64,000 nucleotides of DNA from Prorocentrum cordatum (Eukaryota; Sar; Dinophyceae; Prorocentrales; Prorocentraceae), in NCBI GenBank assembly GCA_963575745.1, contig CAUYUJ010019082.1, positions 62,001 through 126,000 on the forward strand, written 5' to 3'. The translations under genes and the position numbers were made by a program. Under the pieces are notes generated by a model. It worked only from the letters and a program-made list of their open reading frames with translations, had not been told where the DNA came from and did no database searches. Of the stretch, positions 10,691-18,526 are shown in pieces; positions within the stretch are counted from its first letter, which is position 1; the number at the start of each line of letters is the position of its first letter.

Positions 10691-12437
10691 GTATAGGTGT
10701 TCAAGTATATCGGCACGTTTCCGTGCGTAGTGTTGCTTCCCAGGATTTTGTCGTTGAGGTGACGGATGAGTGTGATACGTGTCTGAGCTCGCCATTCGGC
10801 ATGTCGTACCGTTTGGCCGTACCAATCCAAAACATGTTGTGGTATCGCCAATTTGCACGTACATGCCCACAACTTAGAGCTAATCGGTATTGATGTGGCT
10901 ACCTGCATATAGGTACCACTCGGTGTATTGTCTTGCATATTAAACCTGATACCGAAATGACACAACCGCATCCATACTATTGTCAACTTGGGATCTTCCA
11001 GAGTATCACGTATTGGGGATCACTTCCAAACGTATCCTGGGGGGCCAAACACTATGATTTTCACGCGGAGCTTCTTGGCTTTTGTCAAAAGATTTTGAAT
11101 ACGAGACCAGTATGGGGCTACTCTCTTTCCTGGGGTTCGTACGTACCAGTCACCCGGGGTACTGACCCATATTAGAATTTAGTCCCCACTGATCACCGCA
11201 CCCAGGTAAACTGCGCCCACGGTCGTCATAAGCTCATTGTGGGAAATGCGATCACAGATATAACCTCGGATGCGGAGGTCAGCGCAAGCCTCTCTCGTAT
11301 CTTCGATGACGAAAGCTCTTTTACTATGGCAGGTTGCCCCGCTGTCCTTGTTACCCCCTGGCCTTTCGGCCATTAGGCGACGAGGGGGCAGCGTCGCCCT
11401 GCCATCTTCAAGGTAAAGAAGATGCGCCTGCAACGTCTGCCAGCCTCTGGGCTTCCCTCAGATACTGGAGCTCAGCGCTGCAGCGCGCGGTAGCCTCAGA
11501 GGCGGATTGCTCCGCAAACGTGGCCAGCATGGATGGATTGTCCATCAGCTGCTTCAATAAGCCTTTCGACCTTGCGTCGTTGACCGTCTGCAGCTCATGG
11601 CTCGAGTATCCCATCACTATCTTCCGGCGAGACCGTGCAGCATCCATGGGTACAAGTCCGCCATGCTGGGCCAGTGTCCTGGCTACGAAGCAATCGAACG
11701 TCTCCAGATCATCGATGCTGTCGCCTCTCATCGTCGCTTTGGAGAGTGTCTCGAGCACCCCCTTGGGCAGGTTTCCCTGCAATTGTTGGCGCTCTTGCGC
11801 AGGGGTCGGCTCGCCTGTCAGCGCCGTCTGGAACGATGTGGTACTTGTGCTTGAGGCGGGTTGCCCCGCGGCTCCGAATCGATCACACCTAATTGACAGA
11901 TGCCCTGATGGCAACTTCGCTGTTGGCATGATCTTGGAGCCCTCGGGGAGTTCCATCTTGACCTGTCCCTTCCCAGGGAATATCAGCTTCTCCTGGCCTC
12001 GTCCGAGCACAATAATAGTGCGCTTGTCCTGCATACTGTCGAGGCCCAGGATAGCTGGCAGGTCCTTGCCACAGCCTGACACAATATTCGTCTTGTACAA
12101 GTCGAGCTGGGTCGAACCCTGGCACTCGCAGGCAATGCTGAAGGTGCCCGCGGTATCAGCTGGGGCCGACCCCTCGCCTACCCCGTTCATGTTCAAACGA
12201 GAACGAGGTTCAAACGTACAAGGACGATTATGTGCCTCAGCAGCCCGGACAAACTTGCGGCTCGCATTTTCTCCCATTATGTTAGTCTTCGAGCCCACGT
12301 CTATGAGGATTGAATTTCCACCATCCTCAAGAAAGGTCTTACTAGGCTGCTTGATGTGCACTGTCTCCGAAGAGCCGGCTGCGCTTTCTAGCGGGTTTCC
12401 CCGCAATTCGGTCGTACTTCTTGGCGGGTTTCCCCGC
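10454..12437 (-). other. GNRA-type hairpins, group 1 (6)
   Basis: Sense strand 5'-arm, loop, 3'-arm: 10454-10467 GCTCG-GAAA-CGAGC; 11329-11342 GCGGG-GCAA-CCTGC (one G-U); 11767-11780 GCAGG-GAAA-CCTGC; 11856-11869 GCGGG-GCAA-CCCGC; 12391-12404 and 12424-12437 both GCGGG-GAAA-CCCGC. A degenerate relative with an extra base lies at 11388-11403. Confidence 0.9.
10660..11433 (-). pseudogene. copia-like polyprotein segment: conserved domain of unknown function
   Basis: A single frame with two isolated stops: TAA at 11179-11181 and TGA at 11020-11022. Around them it reads AFVIEDTREACADLRIRGY, MTTVGAVYLGAVISGD (stop) ILIWVSTPGDWYVRTPGKR, LRVKIIVFGPPGYVWK (stop) SPIRDTLEDPKLTIVWMRL, LWACTCKLAIPQHVLDWY. 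The sequence stays protein-like across both stops, so these look like point nonsense changes. I do not recognise a named family. The FGPPG and CKLAIPQHVLDW stretches could be an active-site loop and a helix of a second methyltransferase-like fold, which is a weak guess. The frame changes at both ends (near 11385 and 10690). Confidence 0.45.
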
Positions 12438-12487
12438 GTCGTGCTGGCACCTGGCCTTCCTGCGGCCATACGTGCCAGGTCGATGTA
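11408..12487 (-). CDS. copia-like polyprotein segment: retroviral-type aspartic protease-like domain
   Basis: Reads from just after TAG 12488-12490 to 11408. From the ATG at 12469, residues 54-66 read ILIDVGSKTNIMG, placed like the D-S/T-G active-site loop with Asp57 but with Val in the second position. LPAILGLDSM, LIFPGKGQVKMELPEGSKIM and PSGHLSIRCDRFG follow, the usual downstream part of this domain in copia-like elements. Hairpins at 11767, 11856, 12391 and 12424 lie in it or just upstream. The Asp-Val-Gly loop and the missing stop-free context make activity uncertain. It is in the same frame as the RING and KptA-like segments. Confidence 0.6.
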   Translation of the reverse strand, partial: YIDLARMAAGRPGASTTRGNPPRSTTELRGNPLESAAGSSETVHIKQPSKTFLEDGGNSILIDVGSKTNIMGENASRKFVRAAEAHNRPCTFEPRSRLNMNGVGEGSAPADTAGTFSIACECQGSTQLDLYKTNIVSGCGKDLPAILGLDSMQDKRTIIVLGRGQEKLIFPGKGQVKMELPEGSKIMPTAKLPSGHLSIRCDRFGAAGQPASSTSTTSFQTALTGEPTPAQERQQLQGNLPKGVLETLSKATMRGDSIDDLETFDCFVARTLAQHGGLVPMDAARSRRKIVMGYSSHELQTVNDARSKGLLKQLMDNPSMLATFAEQSASEATARCSAELQYLREAQRLADVAGASSLP

Positions 12488-12598
12488 CTAGAAGTACGAC
12501 ACGTTCTGGGCTTGAGCGCCCTGTTCCTCCCGCCAGTTGGCATACTCATCACGTGTGCTCGTGTACTGTTCGCGGGTAAAACGCCGCGTCAGCGTTCA

Positions 12599-14881
12599 GT
12601 ACGAATGAAGGGCAATGTCCTGTAATCCCTCATTCGTAAGGTGGTCCCTGTACTGCAACCACTCGTCGAACTCATTGTTCGTTGCTGAGAGCTCGACGGC
12701 CCTGACTGCTGTTGCCGCTGTCGCCACTGAAGAGTCTGAGAGATCAAACGACGCGCTCTCAGTCTCAGGATTATCGGCGTCCAACATGAACGTGGTGTGC
12801 GCATTGTCTATCTGGGTCTGGAAATGGCGGACACGCAGTTCTCGCAGCTGTTCAGGGCCCAGTGGCAGCTCGGCCCCACCCCCACTCTGGGGAGACATCG
12901 GAAGAGCCACCTGCCCGACTCCAGGCTCGTAATGAGTCGGAAGGATCGGCACAGGTGGGGTATTAGGCAGGTCTCCCTGCTGAGGCGCCGTCATCGGGAT
13001 AAGCTGGTCGAAGTATCCCGTCTCCATCGGCGTCCCCACCTCCTCCGGCGGGTGTCCCCGCTGCTGGGGCTGCGCTGTCTGCCTGTCCAGCATGCTGGCT
13101 GTCATCTCCTCCACCATGCTCCTCAACTCACGCAGCTCCCTCGCTGCCTGTTCGGGGGCCTGAGTGTAGGAGCCCGCCCATGGAAACGATGGCGCTATGA
13201 TGCCTGGCGCACGGCAGATAGCACATACTGGTTGCTGAGGATCTCCTTCTCGCTGATTCGCAACGTGGCCCACCACATTCGAGTTCCAGCACTCCTCGTG
13301 GAACAAGTGGTTGCACCTCAAGCGGTAGATGCTCTCCCTCGGCTGAAACTCTTCGAGGCATACCGCGCAGGTGTCTTCCATCCCAGTATAGATTTCCACA
13401 TCTGCCGCTCTAGGGCACACCCGCCGCCGCCGCTCCAGGACTGTTTCGGCGCCCAGGAAAGCAGCTGGAGGATCTCCTGCGGGAGCCAGTACCTCCGGCG
13501 CTACGGCGACCACTGCTGGAGGAGCTGCCGTTGTGGAGGCTGCGGGCGACACGGCTGGCGAGTTTCCTCGCATGGGTGAGCCTCTGTTCCTCGCGACCTC
13601 AAGTGCGGATGCACGTGCTTGGTCACGTGCGCTCTGTACTGCCTGCCTGCGCCTAAAGCACGCCTGTTGAGTGTGGTACGTCTGCCTGATGTAGTCTGGT
13701 ACTCCTCTACTGCCTGATGATATCGAATGGGCAGTGGGCTGGGCGGCCACCTCTGGCGTTGTCGGTGCAGGCATGAAAGCCATGTGCGGATACATGGGCT
13801 GATCACTGCAACGCACATTCGTGGGGCTATGAAACTGATCCGCCGTTTCGCGAACAAATCTGTTCGGGACTCTAGACGCATCTGGGTACAGTGGCGGATC
13901 CATTGGTGCTGGCGCTGGCCTCTGGCCCTGAGCCATGCTCGGATGAGCATTGAAGGCCGGGATGAAGGCTCGTTGCCGAGCAGGGCCACGTGGATTCGGA
14001 CCCTCTGGCTCCCAGGACCAGGCTGGCCTCCACCTCTGACCGCTCGGGTGGGGCAGGTTGTGACTCTGCGCCTGTTGTACCGCAGCTGCCACCCTTGCGC
14101 GGTAGTCATCAGGCACTCCAGCAGCAGTAGCTTGGCCAGCAAAAGGTCGGTGGTGTATTGGAGTGCGGGGCAGGTTTCCCTGCAGACTCGTTGGCGTGCC
14201 AGGTGGCATCATGTTCAAAAGAGCTGTACCATGCTCAGCTCTGGCCGCGGCGATCCGCTCCATGAGAGCGCCATTCGTGGCAGATCGACCAGGAGTCCCA
14301 AACGGAGACTGCGCTGGTGGCGTCGCCACTGGGGTCATGCCCCTCGGTGTGTGCATGCTATGCGAGGGGCTCCCAGGCATCTGCTCGAATCGAGCAGGCT
14401 CTCCGAAGATGCGGCCGAACGTCTGCGGGTCCCCCTGCGGTTCGGGCATGTCGTTTCTGAGTCCATTAACGGGCAAGTTTCCCTGCATGGCCTGACGGTT
14501 ACGCGTCACCATAGCGGACATAGCTCCCTGGCCTGCGGCCCAGGGATCTTGCTGGCACAGTCTGTCCGCTAGCTGTTCCACCTGCTCAGGATTTAGAGCG
14601 GCCGCGATCTGATCCAGATCTGAGGTGCTGAGGACCTGCCAAGATATGGCACTAGGCCCTTGGCTTGGAGCACGGCTTGGAGCCGCGCTTCCTGCCTCGC
14701 TCTCGTTGATCATAAGGATCTGGTGGATCTCGGGCTGGTTTCCCAGCACTGTTGGGCTGTAGTGGTCCCCTACTCCTCTTTGAACATGAACCGTATGAGG
14801 CTCATTGGCCTCTCGGTCAAGAGACCATCTGTGCTTGATGCTAGCTAGCACTGCCCGCAGCGTTCCACCTGTGCGGGGCCG
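12599..14881 (-). CDS. copia-like polyprotein segment: RING-H2 finger in Pro/Gln/Ala-rich linker
   Basis: Open from TGA 14882-14884 to TGA 12596-12598. Counting from the GTG at 14851, a RING-H2 finger occupies residues 495-546 (bases 13214-13369): Cys495, Cys498, Cys513, His515, His518, Cys521, Cys543, Cys546. All eight zinc ligands are present with a C-x2-C-x14-C-x-H-x2-H-x2-C-x21-C-x2-C spacing. RING-H2 proteins usually act as E3 ubiquitin ligases by binding an E2. The Leu502-type hydrophobics and the Pro541 before the last Cys pair support a folded finger. The rest is low-complexity linker with seven of the small hairpins. Downstream at 12596 and 12488 two isolated stops separate it from the protease-like segment in the same frame. 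Confidence 0.75.
12967..14747 (-). other. GNRA-type hairpins, group 2 (7)
   Basis: 12967-12980 GCAGG-GAGA-CCTGC; 13048-13061 GCGGG-GACA-CCCGC (loop not GNRA); 13558-13571 GCGAG-GAAA-CTCGC; 13968-13981 GCTCG-GCAA-CGAGC; 14170-14183 GCAGG-GAAA-CCTGC; 14473-14486 GCAGG-GAAA-CTTGC (one G-U); 14734-14747 GCTGG-GAAA-CCAGC. Confidence 0.9.
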
Positions 14882-14974
14882 TCATTGCGGCAGTGGAGAC
14901 GCGTGCAAGGCGATTGCCCATATATTCTGGGTTCCGCCATTGCTTTCCCGTGGAAGGTCCACGTGTGAAATATA

Positions 14975-16162
14975 CTACGGCTCAATAATGCCGTCTTTTC
15001 CTTCTGATAGGAGAACCCCATTGTCGGACCAGCAAAATACGATCCCGTCCTTCAGGGCTTGGTGCCAGTCCACAAAGATAACGATCTCGGAATCGGGGCC
15101 CCATCCACTCTGCACGCCGCGACGACGAAACGTCGGAACAAAGTGGATGTGTGATCGGCCTGTCCCTCTCTTCTTGGTGTTGTGTTCTTTACGACAAGAG
15201 AGGCCATACCACATGATGCCCTCAAAGGCTGTCCATCGTGTGCCACGCATGGCAACCTTGGGGTATGGGGCCGGTCTCCCGGCAGGGTTGTCGTGCAGTA
15301 CAATGTACTTGTACAACGACCAAGGGGCCTTGAGCGTCCACGAGTGCCCTTGCGAGGCACGGATGAATCTGTCGGATTTGCCAGAATCCCGCGCCAAGAC
15401 CTTAAACTGGAGACGCTGCTTCTCCTCACCATCCGACTCGCGGACGTGAACGATCGCCATCATGATGGCAGCCATCTGGTCAACCGTTCTGTCGTAGAAG
15501 GTCTCGGCGATGATCTTGGCCTCATCCAGTCTAGGGTTATACCCGTCCTGTCTCGCACGTCCGTTGTGCCACGGAAACTCGCGCACGAGCTCGTCGAGAT
15601 TGATCCATCCATCATGATCGTCGAACGTCTCAAGGCTCCACACGGCATTGTGTGGTCTGTCAGGCGCGTGTCTGCAGATCCTGTTGAGGCATTTGCTAAG
15701 CTGCTTGAGTGTATGATTACTTCTCGGAACAATACCTTTCTGCCTGCAGCTCTCCATGAATGCCTCCTCCACCGAGCGTATCGGTGGAAGATTCCGCAGG
15801 GCACGTCGATCATTGATCAAAGCCTGACTCCCGCTAGTAAAGGAAGTGTCCCCTGGGTGGTGCAGCCCATCCTCTGGCGGGCTTCCCCGCAACGGAGCCT
15901 CTGTCACCGAAGAGGCTGCGGCTCCTGCGGAGGAGGATGCAGCAGCTGCAGCGCCTGGCGGATTTCCCCGCAATGTTTCTCGGCTGGCGCTGCCCTTGAT
16001 CGCAGGCGCCCAGGTGCCCCTAGATAGAGCACCTTCCTCAGACCTCTTGGAGCGCGCCGCCGCAGGCGAGGCCGGTGTAGGGGTAAACCCTGCACGCTCG
16101 AAAGCCTTGGCCTTGCCGGCAATAGAGCCGCTACGGCTAGGCAGTCGTCTGCGGATTTCCAC
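14975..16162 (-). CDS. copia-like polyprotein segment: Tpt1/KptA-like RNA 2'-phosphotransferase domain
   Basis: 395-codon frame. Residues about 155-395 match the Tpt1/KptA layout: LSKCLNRICRHAPD (Arg164-His165, like LRH), DDHDGWINLDELV (winged-helix part), IRASQGHSW (Arg268, like RANQGHS), VAMRGTRW (like HGT), GRSHIHFVPTFRRRG (like GRxHVHLS with a later Arg) and CWSDNGVLLSEG (like SxNGVxLT). The Arg-His-Arg-Arg catalytic set appears complete. The family removes the 2'-phosphate from spliced RNA using NAD+, and some members ADP-ribosylate RNA ends. The region between the winged-helix part and RASQGHS is longer than usual. The N-terminal 150 residues are linker. TAG at 14975-14977 ends the segment, and the same frame goes on to the RING segment after one more stop. 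Confidence 0.8.
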   Translation of the reverse strand: MEIRRRLPSRSGSIAGKAKAFERAGFTPTPASPAAARSKRSEEGALSRGTWAPAIKGSASRETLRGNPPGAAAAASSSAGAAASSVTEAPLRGSPPEDGLHHPGDTSFTSGSQALINDRRALRNLPPIRSVEEAFMESCRQKGIVPRSNHTLKQLSKCLNRICRHAPDRPHNAVWSLETFDDHDGWINLDELVREFPWHNGRARQDGYNPRLDEAKIIAETFYDRTVDQMAAIMMAIVHVRESDGEEKQRLQFKVLARDSGKSDRFIRASQGHSWTLKAPWSLYKYIVLHDNPAGRPAPYPKVAMRGTRWTAFEGIMWYGLSCRKEHNTKKRGTGRSHIHFVPTFRRRGVQSGWGPDSEIVIFVDWHQALKDGIVFCWSDNGVLLSEGKDGIIEP

Positions 16163-16536
16163 GGAGTTGCCTAGGGTCGGGTCTCTGTGCCGGAGTTGCT
16201 CTAGTCGGTGACCTCAGCGTTTCAGAGCGAGGAATCTCCATCTGCACATCTAACCCGAGTTCCTCTGAGCGGGCCGACGTTTTCTGTCTCTCCCCCGAAG
16301 GCGTCCTGGGTGCAGGTGTTTCGCTCTTGGCCTTCGGTTGGAGCGGGGGCTTCCTTGCCCCCTTCATATAGATCTTTTGGGACTCCAGCAGCATGTGGCG
16401 AGTTGCCTCGCGGGTACGTTCGTCTGCTACTCGTCTGCGCTCCGCATCTGCTGCGGCTCGCTGGGCCATCTGTTCATCGTCATCCATCATCTCTGGCTGT
16501 TGGGCCTTACTGGGGACGCCAGGCGGGTTTCCCCGC
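15270..16536 (-). other. GNRA-type hairpins, group 3 (5)
   Basis: 15270-15283 GCCGG-GAGA-CCGGC, inside the KptA-like domain; 15877-15890 GCGGG-GAAG-CCCGC (loop not GNRA); 15958-15971 GCGGG-GAAA-TCCGC (one G-U); 16398-16411 GCGAG-GCAA-CTCGC; 16523-16536 GCGGG-GAAA-CCCGC. Confidence 0.9.
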
Positions 16537-16988
16537 ATTCCAGGAAGGCGATTGAGCGCATCTTTCTCTTCCTGGGTCATAGGCGCAAGTCCCCTCGGAG
16601 GCTGGACCTCCTCGGCCATCGGGCTCCTATGAGCCGTTGTTCCGAGACGACGGTTGATCTCGGCGATCTCTGCTTGAGTCATCGGAACCGACGGTGGATG
16701 ACCCTCCTTGGCAGGAGTGCGGCCTCTATTCGGGCTCAAGCCCTCGTTGTGCTCCTGGAATGGCTCTGAGCACGGCGCACAGACTGCGTTGAGCCTGTAT
16801 AGCTTGCGCGCCGCAATGACATTCCGCAGCTGCGTCCGTACTACCTCTATCTCAGGACTACGAATGTTCGTCGCGAGCTGGTAGCCACCCCGCATGGACC
16901 TGCCTTGGGCACCCCTGTAAGCTGGGTTGCCATTTCCAAAAACAGAATGCTCACCCGTTTGACGCCTCGGGTCATTGTAGGCGAGCAA
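16137..16988 (-). CDS. copia-like polyprotein segment: Pro/Arg-rich linker
   Basis: Begins LLAYNDPRRQTGEHSVFGNG and includes PEIEVVRTQLRNVIAARKLY, AEINRRLGTTAHRSP and a Met/Arg/Glu-rich helix. No enzymatic domain was seen. The frame joins the upstream segment by a one-base shift in a run of five G (about 17000) and the KptA-like segment by another shift near 16150. Hairpins 16398 and 16523 lie inside. Confidence 0.55.
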   Translation of the reverse strand: MLAYNDPRRQTGEHSVFGNGNPAYRGAQGRSMRGGYQLATNIRSPEIEVVRTQLRNVIAARKLYRLNAVCAPCSEPFQEHNEGLSPNRGRTPAKEGHPPSVPMTQAEIAEINRRLGTTAHRSPMAEEVQPPRGLAPMTQEEKDALNRLPGMRGNPPGVPSKAQQPEMMDDDEQMAQRAAADAERRRVADERTREATRHMLLESQKIYMKGARKPPLQPKAKSETPAPRTPSGERQKTSARSEELGLDVQMEIPRSETLRSPTRATPAQRPDPRQLRGNPQTTA

Positions 16989-16989
16989 C

Positions 16990-18320
16990 TGACCCCCTCG
17001 TCGAGCGGCATGCTCTGATGGGCCTGCTTGCCTCCATTCGCGTGGGAGCCGTGCTTGAGGGTGGGGGTCGCCCCCAAGGCGTGGATCCTGGCATGCTCAT
17101 CAGATGAAGCCGCCGACGCAGCCTGAGCAGGAACCGGCAGGGGTTCCTGCGGGGCCGCAGGCGGCGCATCTTGGGCAGGCAGGTCTCCCTGCTGACTGGA
17201 GTCCGGCACAATTGGCTCTTGTGCAGGTGGTGGTGCGTCAGGACTGTCGGGGCTGAAATCCACCTCCTCGTCTTCACCATTGGCTTCCATCATGAGGATG
17301 GTGGTCTCGTCCTCGCACATCCCGCATCCATCACCCTCTTCATCTTCTGACATAGGGTTGCCGATGACGACGGTCATCGGCCCAGCCGGGACGGGCAGGT
17401 TTCCCTGCTGTACAAGCGTCTGAGCATCGCTTGGCTGCCCCGGCGGCGGCGGTACGGGAGTCGGCTCAGGCTCGTTACCGAGCATAGCGTGCGCCTCGGG
17501 ATAATCATAGTCATGCGTAGGCTGCCCGATAATATCTCGCATGGCCGCGTGGTTGGGCCGTAATCCCGCCGCCTGGAGACCCCATCCTGGCGGAGGAAGA
17601 GCCTGACCACGCATGGAGATGGCCCTTTCAAGAGCTTGGCGCCATCTCCCTCTGGAATACCACGCATGTTGTTGCACGTCCTCAGGGTGCACACTGTCGA
17701 TGAGAGTAAGGGCCGCCAGCACTAGCTCCGAGTCGTCACAGGCATCGGTGTCTTGTAGCATCATGTGGCCGCTCTCGACGCTCTCTTGACTCTCGGGATG
17801 CGCTACGACCAATACAGCGTGTATCTGCATGAGGGTCTGCAGTATCGCGTGCGGTCCGTACTCGCCTGGAGCGAGCGAGCCAGGTGGTACGTATGGGTTC
17901 CCTGGCGCGCCCGTAGTGAATGCTTGATATTCTAATTCCATCAGATCGGCATAGAATGGAGGATATACTGGAGTGGGCCTGTTTCCAGGCATAAGGTCGG
18001 GGTGATGTCGAAGGTTGTAGTCAACCTCCGAAGGCGAGGCCTCAACAGTGACATCCTCGTCACTGCTCTCGTAGGCCATGATGTTGCCTGGGTTACCGAA
18101 CATCCAGTCGAAGAAAGATAAGGGCTGGTTTCCCAGCGCACCATTCTCCACAGGCGTAAGCTCGATATTTCGGAGAACAAACCTGCGGAGGTACTCGAGG
18201 TGGTACGCGTACAGTCCATGGCCGTGCGCCTCGAGCTCATCCAAGTTGTCCATGCTGCTGGCCCAAGTGAAAAATATCTGCTCCACGGCCTCAGAATCTT
18301 GGAGGCTCAGATATTCAATA
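16990..18320 (-). CDS. copia-like polyprotein segment: acidic/Pro-rich linker
   Basis: Reads EYLSLQDSEAVEQIFF at the start, then SSMDNLDELEAHGHGLYAYH, long acidic stretches (YESSDEDVTVEASPSEVD, GNPMSEDEEGDG) and Pro/Ala/Gln-rich sequence. No domain was recognised. It follows the CCHC knuckle after a one-base shift near 18320. Hairpins 17179, 17395, 17470, 17977 and 18124 are inside, four of them as G-N-x-P and one as G-D-L-P. Confidence 0.55.
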
Positions 18321-18463
18321 CTGGTTCACTTGAGCCGAAATGGACTTCGGTCAATCTGCCCTTTCCATTTCCCTTCGCTGGACAATCTTTTACAAGATGA
18401 TCGGTACTATCACACTCATGGCACTTTAGGATCTGGCCGTCTCTACCTCGCGGGTTTCCCCGC
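17179..18463 (-). other. GNRA-type hairpins, group 4 (6)
   Basis: 17179-17192 GCAGG-GAGA-CCTGC; 17395-17408 GCAGG-GAAA-CCTGC; 17470-17483 GCTCG-GTAA-CGAGC; 17977-17990 GCCTG-GAAA-CAGGC; 18124-18137 GCTGG-GAAA-CCAGC; 18450-18463 GCGGG-GAAA-CCCGC. Confidence 0.9.
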
Positions 18464-18526
18464 CTACCTTTACCTTTGCCTGAAGTATCTCCACGGCCTT
18501 TTCCACGGCCTTTCCCCCCGAAAAAA
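18312..18526 (-). CDS. copia-like polyprotein segment: CCHC zinc knuckle
   Basis: Sense reading is Lys/Gly/Arg-rich (KGRGKGRGDTSGKGKGRRGN), then KCHECDSTDHLVKDCP. The C-x2-C-x4-H-x4-C knuckle occupies 18382-18423, with FGSSEPVLNI and a stop after it. Zinc knuckles of this type bind retroelement RNA at the end of Gag. The segment is cut on its 5' side by family-A element A2. Hairpin 18450-18463 lies just before the knuckle. Confidence 0.8.

Noticed and set aside
16140-16165. A hairpin at CGTGGAAATCCGC in the linker (Arg-Gly-Asn-Pro)
   Set aside because: The peptide fits the motif but the arms do not pair. It is at most a degenerate copy.
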